From contig UQIL01000007.1 in NCBI GenBank assembly GCA_900541025.1, positions 1 to 64,000 of the forward strand: a stretch of 64,000 nucleotides of DNA, read 5' to 3'. The translations under genes were made by a program, and so were the position numbers. The stretch comes from an uncultured Collinsella sp. Its GTDB lineage: Bacteria > Actinomycetota > Coriobacteriia > Coriobacteriales > Coriobacteriaceae. Below the pieces are notes generated by a model that saw nothing but the letters and a program-made list of their open reading frames with translations, had not been told where the DNA came from and ran no database searches. Below are positions 18,245-26,809 of this stretch, piece by piece (the stretch's first letter is position 1; each line of letters begins with the position of its first letter).

Positions 18245-20197
18245 CTACAAGTTCTTGACACCCATCGCGCGCATGGCGTTCAGGATGGCGATGATCGCCA
18301 CGCCTACGTCGCCGAACACGGCAAGCCACATGTTGGCGATGCCCAGCGCTGCCAGCACAAGGATCAGCAGCTTAACGCCCAGCGCAAAGATGATGTTCTG
18401 CCAGACGATCGTCATGGTCTTGCGTGCCACGCGGATCGCGCGGGAAATGTTGGACGGCTTGTCGTCCATGAGCACGACATCGGCGGCCTCGATCGCAGCG
18501 TCAGAACCCATAGCGCCCATGGCAATGCCCACATCGGCGCGCGTAAGCACGGGCGCATCGTTGATGCCGTCGCCCACAAAGGCGAGCTTGCCCTTGCCAC
18601 TCTCGGTTGCAAGCAGCGCCTCGACGCGCTCGACCTTATCGCCCGGCAGCAGCTGCGCGTGGAACTCGTCGAGACTGAGTTGCTTGACCACAGACGCCGC
18701 AACCTCCTCGCGGTCGCCCGTGAGCATGACGGTGCGCTTGACACCGGCGGCGTGCAGGTCGCGAATCGTTTGCTCAGCATCGGCCTTGACGGTGTCTGCA
18801 ATCACGATGTGGCCGGCGTACACGCCGTCAACGAGCACATTCAGAATCGTTCCGACGACCTCGCAATCGGGCGCTTCGACTCCGGCCGCGGCGAGCATCT
18901 TTGCGTTGCCAACGACGACGTGCTTGCCGTCGATGGTTGCCGTCACGCCATGGCCCGCGTCGTTGGTGGAGTCGCTTACGCGCTTGGGGTCGACCTCGCC
19001 CTGGTAGGCGACACGTACGGACTGCGCGATGGGGTGATCGGAGAACGACTCAGCAAGGGCTGCGACTTCAAGCAGCGATTGCTCGGTATAGCCTGCCTCG
19101 GGGTGTACCGCGACCACCGAGAACGTGCCGTTGGTGAGGGTGCCCGTCTTGTCAAAGACGACGGTGTCCACGTCGGCGAGCGTCTCGAGGTAGTTAGAAC
19201 CCTTGATGAGAACGCCCAGCTTGGACGCGCCGCCGATGCCGCCAAAGAAACTGAGCGGCACGCTGATCACCAACGCGCACGGGCAGCTGACGACCAAGAA
19301 GGTCAGGCCGCGCAGAATCCAGTCGGACCAGGCACCGGTGACCAGGCCACCGCCGAGCGCGAGCACCGCGGCAGCGCCGGTGACGGCGGGCGTGTAGATG
19401 CGGGCAAAGCGCGTGATGAAGTTCTCGGTGCGTGCCTTCTTTTCGCTGGCATTCTCCACGAGCTCCAGGACGCGTGCGACGGTGGACTCGCCAAAGGGCT
19501 TGGTGGTGCGCACGTGGATGAGCCCCGTCATGTTGATGCAGCCGCTGATGATATCGTCTCCGGTTTTGGCCGGGCGGGGGACCGACTCACCGGTAAGGGC
19601 GGCGGTGTCGAGCTGGGTTTCGCCCTCGACGATGACGCCGTCGATGGGCACGCGCTCGCCGGGCTTGACCACGATCACGGTGCCGACCGCGATGTCATCG
19701 GGGAAGACCTGTTCGAGTGAGCCGTCGGGTTGCTCGACGTTGGCGTAGTCGGGTGCTATGTCCATCATGGCGCTGATCGATTTACGGCTCTTGCCCACGG
19801 CGTATGCCTGGAACAGCTCGCCGACCTGGTAGAACAGCATGACGGCGGCGCCTTCGGCCATGTGCGGGTCGGTATCGGGGAAGAGCACCATGGCAAACGC
19901 GCCGATGGTCGCGACGGCCATAAGGAAACTCTCGTCGAAGGCCTTGCCGCGGCGGATGTTGTTGTATGCCTTTTGGAGCACGTCGTAGCCGGCAATCAAA
20001 AACGGCACGAGGAACAGTGCGAAGCTGGCGTAGATGTCGCCCGGGGTGCCGAATGCGGCAGTGAGGGTGCCGAGCTCATCGAGGGCGTACACCACGGCAA
20101 AAATGCCCAGCGCTACCAGGATGCGGTTGCGCTTATGCTCGAGTGACTCTTTTTTCTTGCGCTTCTTCTTTTTCTTCTTGGGGTCGGCGGTGGCCAT
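18245..20197 (-). CDS. heavy-metal translocating P-type ATPase (Zn/Cd/Co type)
   Basis: This 650-residue P1B ATPase has a Lys-rich start (ADPKKKKKKRKKKE), then membrane helices, actuator TGES in AALTGESVPRP, the intramembrane metal site SCPCAL, the phosphorylation site DKTGTLT and the hinge GDGINDAPVL. CPC with a C-terminal DVG segment fits ZntA/CadA-like export of zinc, cadmium or cobalt. It lacks the usual N-terminal metal-binding domain, which is encoded separately just upstream. GGGAGG supports the ATG at 20197 over a longer frame reaching 20380. Confidence 0.9.
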   Translation of the reverse strand: MATADPKKKKKKRKKKESLEHKRNRILVALGIFAVVYALDELGTLTAAFGTPGDIYASFALFLVPFLIAGYDVLQKAYNNIRRGKAFDESFLMAVATIGAFAMVLFPDTDPHMAEGAAVMLFYQVGELFQAYAVGKSRKSISAMMDIAPDYANVEQPDGSLEQVFPDDIAVGTVIVVKPGERVPIDGVIVEGETQLDTAALTGESVPRPAKTGDDIISGCINMTGLIHVRTTKPFGESTVARVLELVENASEKKARTENFITRFARIYTPAVTGAAAVLALGGGLVTGAWSDWILRGLTFLVVSCPCALVISVPLSFFGGIGGASKLGVLIKGSNYLETLADVDTVVFDKTGTLTNGTFSVVAVHPEAGYTEQSLLEVAALAESFSDHPIAQSVRVAYQGEVDPKRVSDSTNDAGHGVTATIDGKHVVVGNAKMLAAAGVEAPDCEVVGTILNVLVDGVYAGHIVIADTVKADAEQTIRDLHAAGVKRTVMLTGDREEVAASVVKQLSLDEFHAQLLPGDKVERVEALLATESGKGKLAFVGDGINDAPVLTRADVGIAMGAMGSDAAIEAADVVLMDDKPSNISRAIRVARKTMTIVWQNIIFALGVKLLILVLAALGIANMWLAVFGDVGVAIIAILNAMRAMGVKNL

Positions 20198-20210
20198 GAC
20201 TCGTATCCTC

Positions 20211-20242
20211 CCATTTGAATGTATGAACACTCGCTCACATAA
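20211..20242 (-). promoter_or_regulatory. ArsR-type operator-like repeat before the ATPase gene
   Basis: GTATGAACACTCGCTCACATAA resembles the two sites upstream of the ArsR gene (TATGAACATGCGCTCATATA at 20961), so the ATPase probably has its own metal-responsive site. Confidence 0.45.
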
Positions 20243-20297
20243 TTTCGCGAGCAAAGGCCGCGGCAAGCGCGGCCTTGCGGGTTGGCGTAAACCTTGG

Positions 20298-20516
20298 CTA
20301 GAGAATGATCTCGCAGTCCGGCTCGGCGTCGGCGGTGAACTCCACAACGCGGTCGAGGACCTCGTCGAACTCGGCTTCATCGGCCTCGAGCGTCAGCTTC
20401 TGGGTCATAAAGTTGACCGAAACGGACTTGACGCCATCGAGCTTGGCCAGCTCGTCCTGAAGCTTACGCGCGCAGTTGGCGCAGTCGATCTCATCGAGCT
20501 TGAACTGCTTTTTCAT
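20298..20516 (-). CDS. heavy-metal-associated (HMA) domain protein
   Basis: This 72-residue ferredoxin-like protein has the metal-binding DCANCARKLQDELAKLDG motif (C-x-x-C, residues 12-15) and ends in an acidic DCEIIL tail. It corresponds to the N-terminal domain of ZntA-type ATPases, here as a separate chaperone or regulatory subunit. It lies between the ArsR gene and the ATPase on the same strand. Confidence 0.9.
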   Translation of the reverse strand: MKKQFKLDEIDCANCARKLQDELAKLDGVKSVSVNFMTQKLTLEADEAEFDEVLDRVVEFTADAEPDCEIIL

Positions 20517-20579
20517 GGTGGGTTCCTTTCCCTGTATTTGCGGCTTGGGTGCAGGCCGCGCTGGTACCGTGGTTAGTCG

Positions 20580-20945
20580 CTATTCGCAGATGTGGCTCAT
20601 GCCCTGGTTGAGCATGGTGTAGACGTGGTCGTCGGCGAGCGAGTATAGGATATTGCGCCCGTCGCGCCGGAATTTAACCAGGTGCGACTGCTTGAGTGTA
20701 CGCAGCTGGTGCGACACCGCGGACTGCGAGGTTTCGGTCGCTTCGGCGATGTCTGCCACGCAGAGCTCGCGGCCCATGAGGGCATAGAGGATCTTGATGC
20801 GCGTGGTGTCGCTGAAGACCTTGAACAGGTCGGCGAGGTCGTAGAGAAGCTCCTCGTCGGGAAGGTCCTCGGGCGAGCAGGTGGTGGGGATCGCGGGTTC
20901 GGTGGCCTCGATGTCGGGTTTCGTTTCATCAACGCGGATGCTCAT
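20580..20945 (-). CDS. ArsR/SmtB-family metal-sensing repressor
   Basis: This 121-residue protein has winged helix DLFKVFSDTTRIKILYALMGRELCVADIAEATETSQSAVSHQLRTLK. ELCVADIAE replaces the ELCVCDL metal-box of ArsR/CadC, leaving one cysteine there; alpha-5 carries DDHVYTMLNQGMSH, resembling the zinc-type alpha-5 site (D-x-H...H) of SmtB/CzrA. It likely represses the three-gene operon until Zn or Cd binds. Confidence 0.88.
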   Translation of the reverse strand: MSIRVDETKPDIEATEPAIPTTCSPEDLPDEELLYDLADLFKVFSDTTRIKILYALMGRELCVADIAEATETSQSAVSHQLRTLKQSHLVKFRRDGRNILYSLADDHVYTMLNQGMSHICE

Positions 20946-21334
20946 TGCAATATCCTTTCATATGAACATGCGCTCATATAACTTGCTTTCGATTATATGA
21001 GTGTATGTTCATATGTCAATACAATTTGCGTTAATTTCGATGACTGCTTGCCGCTTCTGCGATTTTCTGTGGGTTGGGAGACATCGACGCAATGCTCGCC
21101 AACATATTTCGAGATGTTCGGCTAGCATGCTAAGAAAGCCACCTTGAGAAGCATTAGAACTGTTCATATTTGTACTTTATCGTGTCAAATACCGCGAGAA
21201 TCAGTTCTTCCTCTACGGGAGTTTCTGCAGAATCAGTTTTATCTAAAGTTATATTGAGCATTGCTGCAGCCAATCTGGCACATCGGTGGCCGAATAAGTC
21301 GAAAAATGTAGGTGGACATCCGCAGAGATCGCCT
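20946..21334. other. gene-free 389-bp region: ArsR promoter and half of an inverted-repeat element
   Basis: It contains the operators at 20959-21015 and the imperfect inverted repeat ends at 21096 and 21290. Short frames at 21154-21358 lack a ribosome site and family features. The remainder shows nothing. Confidence 0.5.
20959..21015 (-). promoter_or_regulatory. two ArsR/SmtB-type operators
   Basis: TATGAACATGCGCTCATATA (20961-20980) and ATATGAGTGTATGTTCATAT (20995-21014) are related imperfect palindromes like the 12-2-12 sites of SmtB/CzrA repressors. They flank the expected promoter of the arsR-HMA-ATPase operon, fitting autoregulation. Confidence 0.6.
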
Positions 21335-22543
21335 TTAGAAGAGCGAATTCTCAATTAGATCAATAATCGTGTCGTCTTCCGTGCGGTTTTCATCGATTTT
21401 TGCGAACATGTCGCATTCCCAAGCCCCATTGATTTCCTCAGCAAGGGCCCCGACGTGTTGCATGTCGTCGGGTTCGGGCACATCGTTGATGCTCGGGTCA
21501 TCAGCTTGCGGATATTGGCTTGCAATTTCGCGCTTGGCGGCCTCTTCTTCTTTGAGTGTCTCCAGGACGCGGCGACCGTATTCGAAGTAGCGCCGCAAGA
21601 CAAATTGACGAAGAGTTTCTTGCAGGATGGCGAAGTTATCCGGGAGTCGACCGGGCCATATCTTCTCGCGAATGCGAATCGCTTCCATGACCCGTTTAAA
21701 AGCGGACTGCTTGAAAAACGAATGACGATTAACCGTGATAACGGCATATCCCATGTTTCGCAGCGTGTTTCGGCGCTCCTCGTCAATTGATTGCTGCTCG
21801 GGTTCGTCGTGGTAAAAGCCGTTGTATTCGATATCGGTCATCGAATTTTCGAGCAGCGCGTCGAGGTAGAAAACCGTCCGTCGCGTTAGGGCGGCGTATC
21901 TTTTGGGGACTGGGATCGGATAATCCGTTTTGATAGCGCGTATGGCTAAGCCACCCATTGACTTGGGCATTGTCAGCATCATGACAAACGCCGTTTCGAG
22001 TGGGGAGCGACAGCCTTCGTGTACATAAGAAAGTGCCTTTAGTGCTTTATTAGATCCACGATACCCCGGTGCCTCTGAAAAGAAGGCTCTGAGCTCTTCA
22101 ACGCTGGTTAGGGCTGGGCGCTCGCGATATTGAGTTTCGTCGGACGTTCCAAGCGCGTAGGAGCCGCAGATTTCAAAGTAATACTCAACGAGCTCCGAAA
22201 GGTTGAGGTCGGCTGTTGCTTCTAACGCGCACAGCTTGATATCGACGATGTAGACGTTCGGCTCGAGTTCTAGGTAGCTTTCTGCATCAAACGTATAGCG
22301 CGTGCAGTGGCAGATGCAGCCCTTGCGGTGCCTTTTGGCATTATTGGAAAACGTCAGCACATGGATACGTTCAGAATCGACATTCTTTCTGTTGAGCCAT
22401 GCTCGTGCCGCTTCCAGGTCGGACGTGGTCGGCGCAGACACCCTGATCTTTTCCATAGGTATGGGACCGGTCGCGTAGCTTGCGAGCGAGTTGGCTGTTT
22501 GGTATACAGCGCGTGCCGTGGTATGTGACAGAATGATTCCCAT
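21335..22543 (-). CDS. orphan protein with endonuclease-like C-terminal region
   Basis: This 402-residue protein has no confident family. The middle (ENSMTDIEYNGFYHDEPEQQSIDEERRNTLRNMGYAVITVNRH) resembles the core of DUF559/Vsr-like PD-(D/E)xK endonucleases: an acidic pair, E-Y-x-G, H, then a DEERR-helix and a beta strand. The N-terminus MGIILSHTTA recalls AbiEi-like coriobacterial proteins. The start at 22543 is chosen on that resemblance; no ribosome site is clear, and the frame is open to 22765. Base composition is lower in GC than the flanks, and degenerate inverted repeats lie on both sides, suggesting transfer. A defence or stress role is possible but unproven. Confidence 0.6.
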   Translation of the reverse strand: MGIILSHTTARAVYQTANSLASYATGPIPMEKIRVSAPTTSDLEAARAWLNRKNVDSERIHVLTFSNNAKRHRKGCICHCTRYTFDAESYLELEPNVYIVDIKLCALEATADLNLSELVEYYFEICGSYALGTSDETQYRERPALTSVEELRAFFSEAPGYRGSNKALKALSYVHEGCRSPLETAFVMMLTMPKSMGGLAIRAIKTDYPIPVPKRYAALTRRTVFYLDALLENSMTDIEYNGFYHDEPEQQSIDEERRNTLRNMGYAVITVNRHSFFKQSAFKRVMEAIRIREKIWPGRLPDNFAILQETLRQFVLRRYFEYGRRVLETLKEEEAAKREIASQYPQADDPSINDVPEPDDMQHVGALAEEINGAWECDMFAKIDENRTEDDTIIDLIENSLF

Positions 22544-23093
22544 ACGCGCATGATGGCATAGCGGACGCCGCATACGCCCGAAACTTCGGGCAACGGTATT
22601 GGGGCGCGGCTTATCTTCTGCGAACGGTGGGTTTTTGAGCTGTCGTATTGAGGGAGCAGCTTTGGCTGGGGAGGTTTCTGCCGGCTGCCCCTTTTTGATG
22701 AACTTTAGTTGCGGATTCGTAGCTTCTAAGCGTTTTTGCCGACCGCTCAGATGCCTCACCAACATAATTTGAGTTATTCGGCCTTATCCTATACAAATGG
22801 TGCGATCGCAACGTCCTATTCGAATTGATTCAGGTAGATTTATGGGGCTTGGTTGCGAAATTAAGGCGATTTTAGCTTCGATTGCGGTTCAAGGGGCCTT
22901 GACTAGTGGTTCAGCTGGCCGAACAACTCGAAAAATGTAGGTGGGCCAACCTGCCGACTATGTGAAGCACGCGTATTTGCTCGTTTTGATGAAAACTAGG
23001 GTGCAGCCATAAGGCTGCGCCCTAGTTTACTGCGTGTCGGTGTGCCCAGACGGATTGCGCTGTGCCTGGCAGGCGCTCCCGCAGATGGATCGG
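22544..23093. other. gene-free 550-bp region with repeat-like ends and a terminator
   Basis: Beyond an open frame extending the upstream gene, no gene is seen. It holds the inverted repeat ends at 22756-22787 and 22917-22943 and the terminator hairpin at 22993-23028. Confidence 0.5.
22993..23028 (-). terminator. intrinsic terminator of the exonuclease gene
   Basis: AAACTAGGGTGCAGCC pairs with GGCTGCGCCCTAGTTT around ATAA. Read on the reverse strand it ends in a TTTTC run, 65 bases past the stop. Confidence 0.75.
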
Positions 23094-24062
23094 TTATTTC
23101 GCGAATAGGTTCTTGAGGTTGAACTCGGCCTGAACCGTGCGGAGCATGAGGTCGGTGTCGTCGAGGCCCAGGTGCTGCTCGTTGGCGTCGGCGGCGAGGG
23201 TTCCACGGCGGCGCGCCCAGTTCTCGAGCGCGGCGGGCGCGGACTCGCGGGGGAGCGAGCGGACGTCGGCATCCAGGCTGCGGCAGATCTGGCGCGAGTC
23301 GATGACGATGATCTTGCCGGCGCGGCGTGCCTCGGCGTAACCGTCCAGGTGGATCTTGAACCAACTGTCTTCGAACGCGGCGTTATGCGCCATGTACGGG
23401 TACTTCTTCATAAGTTTGAGCAGCTGCTTCTGCAGTTCCTTGTTCTCGCGGAATGGTTTTTTGCCGTCGATGTCGTCCCAGGTAATGTGATGGATGTTCG
23501 ATAGCGGCACATCCTCGCCGCGGTAGATGTCGGGCAGGCCGCAGTAGTGTGCCTCGGCGTCATGCGGGACGGCGTCGCTGGTGAGCTCCATGATCTCCCA
23601 GCCCACGTTGATGATATAGCCGCGCTCGGGTGCACGGCCGGTGGTCTCGATGTCGATACCGAGCACGGTGCCCTGGATGGGCTTGCGGGCGTAGGCCACG
23701 CCGAGCGCGTCGCGGTCGCCGCGGATCTCGCGCATGACGGACGCGGCGGTGCGCTTTTGCATCTTGCCGATGGCGGCGCAGGTGTCGGCGTCGGACAGAC
23801 CGCGCGAAAGCGTCGCGGGCGTCACGTTGCGCAGGCGCGCCTCGCCAATCTGGTCGCACAGGTCGCGGTTGCGGTCAGCCAGGTCGCGCACGGTGGCAAA
23901 GTCGAAGCTGGGGTCGCCCTCGGCGGTAAAGTACTCGGTTTCGAGCACCTTAAGGGCCTCTTCGCCCTTCTGGCGCTCGGACTCCATGGCGCCATGATCG
24001 CCATAGATAAACATGGGAATAAACGGCTGACGCTCGTATTCGAGTGCTTGTGAAACGTTCAT
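23094..24062 (-). CDS. 3'-5' exonuclease (DnaQ-like, DEDDh)
   Basis: This 322-residue protein has the three exonuclease motifs: GIDIETTG (about residue 134), AHNAAFEDSW (about 224) and HLGLDDTDLM with the catalytic His-Asp (about 297). Its roughly 130-residue N-terminal extension carries no motif I recognise. Such stand-alone proteins may proofread or trim DNA or RNA ends. AAGGAG precedes the ATG at 24062. The divergent partner is the metal exporter. Confidence 0.85.
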   Translation of the reverse strand: MNVSQALEYERQPFIPMFIYGDHGAMESERQKGEEALKVLETEYFTAEGDPSFDFATVRDLADRNRDLCDQIGEARLRNVTPATLSRGLSDADTCAAIGKMQKRTAASVMREIRGDRDALGVAYARKPIQGTVLGIDIETTGRAPERGYIINVGWEIMELTSDAVPHDAEAHYCGLPDIYRGEDVPLSNIHHITWDDIDGKKPFRENKELQKQLLKLMKKYPYMAHNAAFEDSWFKIHLDGYAEARRAGKIIVIDSRQICRSLDADVRSLPRESAPAALENWARRRGTLAADANEQHLGLDDTDLMLRTVQAEFNLKNLFAK

Positions 24063-24129
24063 ATAACTGCTCCTTGGACGGGCCGCACCGCGCGGCTCGG
24101 GTTCATTGAGATGTGGCGAGATGATAGTT

Positions 24130-24215
24130 TACCATGGGCAACTATTGGCATCGCGCCTAGGACAACTACAATACCCTAGTTGACCGCTAGGACTTTTACA
24201 ATGCTGCCGAAAGAC
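24130..24215 (+). promoter_or_regulatory. putative metal-responsive control region of the exporter
   Basis: CATGGGCAACTATTGGC at 24133 matches a stretch before the DtxR-type regulator gene. CCTAGGACAACTAC and a facing CCCTAGTTG follow at about 24157-24182. The sequence supports a shared site; the regulator is inferred. Confidence 0.35.
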
Positions 24216-24234
24216 ATGAAAGGTTCCATCCGTC

Positions 24235-25323
24235 ATGGATTTGCTGATTGATATTCTGCTCGACGCCGGCAAGGACACGCTCTCGCTGGCGCCGTTTTTG
24301 TTGGTGACGTATCTTGCTCTCGAGACACTTGAGCACGTCGCGGGTGACAGCGTTAACGGCGCCATCAAGCGCGCTGGTGCCGCGGGCCCCGTGGTTGGCT
24401 CGTTACTGGGCATGGTGCCGCAGTGCGGCTTTTCGGCAATGGCGGCCACGCTGTACGCCGGTCGTGTCGTGACCTTGGGCACGTTGGTGGCGGTGTTCCT
24501 TTCGACCTCCGACGAGATGCTGCCGCTGCTACTTGCCGAGCAGGTTCCCGTGCAGACCATGGCGATGCTTTTGGCTTCGAAGGCACTGATCGCGCTGGTC
24601 ACGGGCTTTATCGTGGACGCGGCTATCCGCGGCCTTCGTCGTAACGCTCGCGCGCATGCGGCGATTCGCCGTACCGTGCTGGGGACCGCTTCCAATCCGG
24701 CTCATGTGAACTGCGCGCACGACGACCATACCGGGGGCGACATCATTGATGAAGTGGCCGAGGCGGGCGTGAGCGCCGATCACATCCATGAGCTGTGCGA
24801 GCGCGACCATTGCGGTTGCGATGAAGACGAGGACGAGTACGAACACGGACATGGACACGATCACGGTCATGGGGGCGAGCATGAACACCATGATGGCCAC
24901 GGTCACTCCCACTCTCACGAGAGCGCGCCCCTCCTGTCGATTATTCGCAGCGCCATCTCGCACACCGTGCAGGTATCGGTATTCATTTTTCTGGTGACGC
25001 TGATTCTGGTCGCCGTGCTCGAGACCTTCGGCGAGTCCGCGATCGAGCAGTTCCTGCGTGGCAACGAGACGCTCGCCGTCTTGGGCTCGGCACTCGTCGG
25101 CCTGATCCCCAACTGCTCGGCCAGCGTGGTCATTACGCAGCTGTACCTGGAGGGCGCGCTACAGCTGGCGCCGATGCTCGCCGGCACGCTCATTTCCGCT
25201 GGCGTGGGCTATCTTGTCCTGTTCCGCACCAACCGCAGCGCTCGTGAAAACGCCGTGTTCCTGGTCATGATGTACGTCATCGGCGCCGGCTGGGGCCTTA
25301 TCCTATCCGCCTTCGGCCTCTAA
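24235..25323 (+). CDS. putative 10-TM heavy-metal exporter (ArsP_2 / manganese transporter type)
   Basis: This 362-residue membrane protein has two similar halves of about five helices. Each contains a short motif with cysteine: MVPQCGFSAMAATLY and LIPNCSASVVITQLYLEG. They are joined by a cytoplasmic loop extremely rich in His, Asp and Glu (about residues 190-225, repeated HGHDHGH types). This matches the family annotated as putative 10-TM heavy-metal exporter or putative manganese transporter (Pfam ArsP_2, PF11449). The His-rich loop suggests Zn, Mn or Ni binding. A GAAAGG lies before the ATG. Confidence 0.8.
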   Translation: MDLLIDILLDAGKDTLSLAPFLLVTYLALETLEHVAGDSVNGAIKRAGAAGPVVGSLLGMVPQCGFSAMAATLYAGRVVTLGTLVAVFLSTSDEMLPLLLAEQVPVQTMAMLLASKALIALVTGFIVDAAIRGLRRNARAHAAIRRTVLGTASNPAHVNCAHDDHTGGDIIDEVAEAGVSADHIHELCERDHCGCDEDEDEYEHGHGHDHGHGGEHEHHDGHGHSHSHESAPLLSIIRSAISHTVQVSVFIFLVTLILVAVLETFGESAIEQFLRGNETLAVLGSALVGLIPNCSASVVITQLYLEGALQLAPMLAGTLISAGVGYLVLFRTNRSARENAVFLVMMYVIGAGWGLILSAFGL

Positions 25324-25332
25324 GTAGGCCTA

Positions 25333-25406
25333 AAAAATGGGCTTCAAATAGCCATGCTCGGCGCCTGCGCAATGCGGCGACGCATGGCATTTTGAAGCCC
25401 GTTTTT
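25333..25406 (+). terminator. intrinsic terminator of the metal exporter
   Basis: GGGCTTCAAATAGCCATG pairs, with small bulges, to CATGGCATTTTGAAGCCC and is followed by GTTTTTTG. Confidence 0.8.
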
Positions 25407-25445
25407 TGTTGAGCCATGGATTCCGAGCGCTCACACCGCTCAAAA

Positions 25446-25487
25446 CAAAAAGGTAGATTTCCGGGCATGTCCCGAAAATCTACCTTG
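25446..25487 (-). terminator. intrinsic terminator of the DUF188 gene
   Basis: AAGGTAGATTTCCGGG pairs with TCCCGAAAATCTACCTT around CATG. On the reverse strand it is followed by TTTTGTTTT, just after the stop at 25489. Confidence 0.8.
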
Positions 25488-25488
25488 G

Positions 25489-25971
25489 TTAGCGCAGCAG
25501 CTCGGTGAGGTTGCGCTTAAAGCGGGCCCGGTCTTCGCTGGTAAATGCCGCCGGACCGCGAGTGCGACCGCCGGCGCGGCGCACCTTCTTTTCCTCGTGG
25601 CGAATAAACAGTTGCATGTCGATGGTCGCCTTATCGTAGACGCGCCCGCGTACGCCGATGGCGGCGGCATCGCGCCCGAGCACCATGCTCGCCAAGCCAA
25701 TGTCCTGCGTCACGACTACGTCGCCCGCCTGCAGGCGTTCGACAATGGCAAAGTCGGCGCTGTCGGCGCCCACGCTCACATCGAGCGTCGTGACCCAAAA
25801 TCCGCGTCGCGCATGCTCGACGTCGCGCGGATCGTCGCGGCGAATGTGGCGTTCCAGGTTCTGTGTGCTGTTGCCGGCGATAACGACGGCGACGCCCGCC
25901 CGCCGCGCGCAGTCAATCGACTCGCGCGTGACCGGGCAGGCGTCTGCATCAATAAAGAGCGTTCGCGGCAT
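25489..25971 (-). CDS. YaiI/YqxD-family (DUF188) PIN-like protein
   Basis: This 160-residue protein has the family signature FIDADACPVT at the N-terminus and VVTQDIGLASMVL at about residue 86. It ends in the basic RARFKRNLTELL typical of DUF188. The fold is PIN-like, suggesting a nuclease, but no activity is established. Its ATG directly abuts the stop of the upstream HdeD-like gene, so the two are coupled. Confidence 0.9.
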   Translation of the reverse strand: MPRTLFIDADACPVTRESIDCARRAGVAVVIAGNSTQNLERHIRRDDPRDVEHARRGFWVTTLDVSVGADSADFAIVERLQAGDVVVTQDIGLASMVLGRDAAAIGVRGRVYDKATIDMQLFIRHEEKKVRRAGGRTRGPAAFTSEDRARFKRNLTELLR

Positions 25972-26574
25972 CTAGTGCACCAGTTTGCCAAATTGAATAG
26001 CGCGAACAATCAGCGTTACGCCAAACACCAGCAGTGCGGCGCCGCTAAAGATGACGAGCATCTTGGCCGACCACAGCGGATAGATAAACACGAACATGCC
26101 GGCGATGATGGAGAGCGCGCCGCTCAGGATGGCGAGGGCACGGTTGGACGAAAGCTCGGACTCCAGAATGGACATGACACCTTCGACGATCCAGCCAAAG
26201 CCGGCCACGATAACCACCATCGTGGTGAGCGTCGCGGTCGAGAAGGCCTGGTTGCGCAGGATTATGACGCCGCCCAAGATAATGAGTAGGTTGGAGATGA
26301 TGCTCGTCACGCGCCAGCCGGTGGGCAGCAGTGGCTCGAAAACAGCGGTAAACAGCCTGATCGCGGCCGTGATCACAAAGTAGAAGCCCAAGACGGTCGT
26401 TAGGAAGACGAGGGACTTGGCGGGCGCAAACAGCAGTGCGATGCCGGCGACGAGCGCCAAGACGCCCGTGATGGCGTAAATCCAGCGTACGGCCTTGACG
26501 GCTTTGCCCGCCATGCTTTTCTCGTCAAATCCAAACTGGCTCGATTTTTGGTCATCGTTCTTAAAGATGCCCAT
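25972..26574 (-). CDS. HdeD-family (DUF308) membrane protein
   Basis: This 200-residue protein has six predicted transmembrane helices arranged as three pairs, matching the HdeD/DUF308 family (acid-resistance membrane protein in E. coli). The soluble head MGIFKNDDQKSSQFGFDEKS is specific to this lineage. AAAGGAGG precedes the ATG at 26574. It forms a two-gene operon with the DUF188 gene. Confidence 0.85.
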   Translation of the reverse strand: MGIFKNDDQKSSQFGFDEKSMAGKAVKAVRWIYAITGVLALVAGIALLFAPAKSLVFLTTVLGFYFVITAAIRLFTAVFEPLLPTGWRVTSIISNLLIILGGVIILRNQAFSTATLTTMVVIVAGFGWIVEGVMSILESELSSNRALAILSGALSIIAGMFVFIYPLWSAKMLVIFSGAALLVFGVTLIVRAIQFGKLVH

Positions 26575-26762
26575 AATGCCTCCTTTCCGTGCGGCGTAAG
26601 CCTTGATCATTACAACCAGTATCGCCTAAAGGCGCTGGCGTATGGGTCGGGGAGGGCGGAACGTAACCCAAAGGCCCCGAATTGTTTCCGTTGTTCCCCA
26701 CGTCGCGATTTTCTATTCAACAGGTGTAGAACATTGCAGCCCTGTTCGTTATTGCCTACGTT

Positions 26763-26781
26763 TTAGGTTAGATTTTCCTAA
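26763..26781 (+). promoter_or_regulatory. DtxR-type iron-box-like site before the nitroreductase gene
   Basis: TTAGGTTAGATTTTCCTAA matches 15 of 19 positions of the DtxR/IdeR consensus TTAGGTTAGGCTAACCTAA and ends 28 bases before the start codon. Iron- or manganese-dependent repression is inferred. Confidence 0.5.
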
Positions 26782-26809
26782 GAACAATTGCCCGAAATTG
26801 GGGGTCCCT

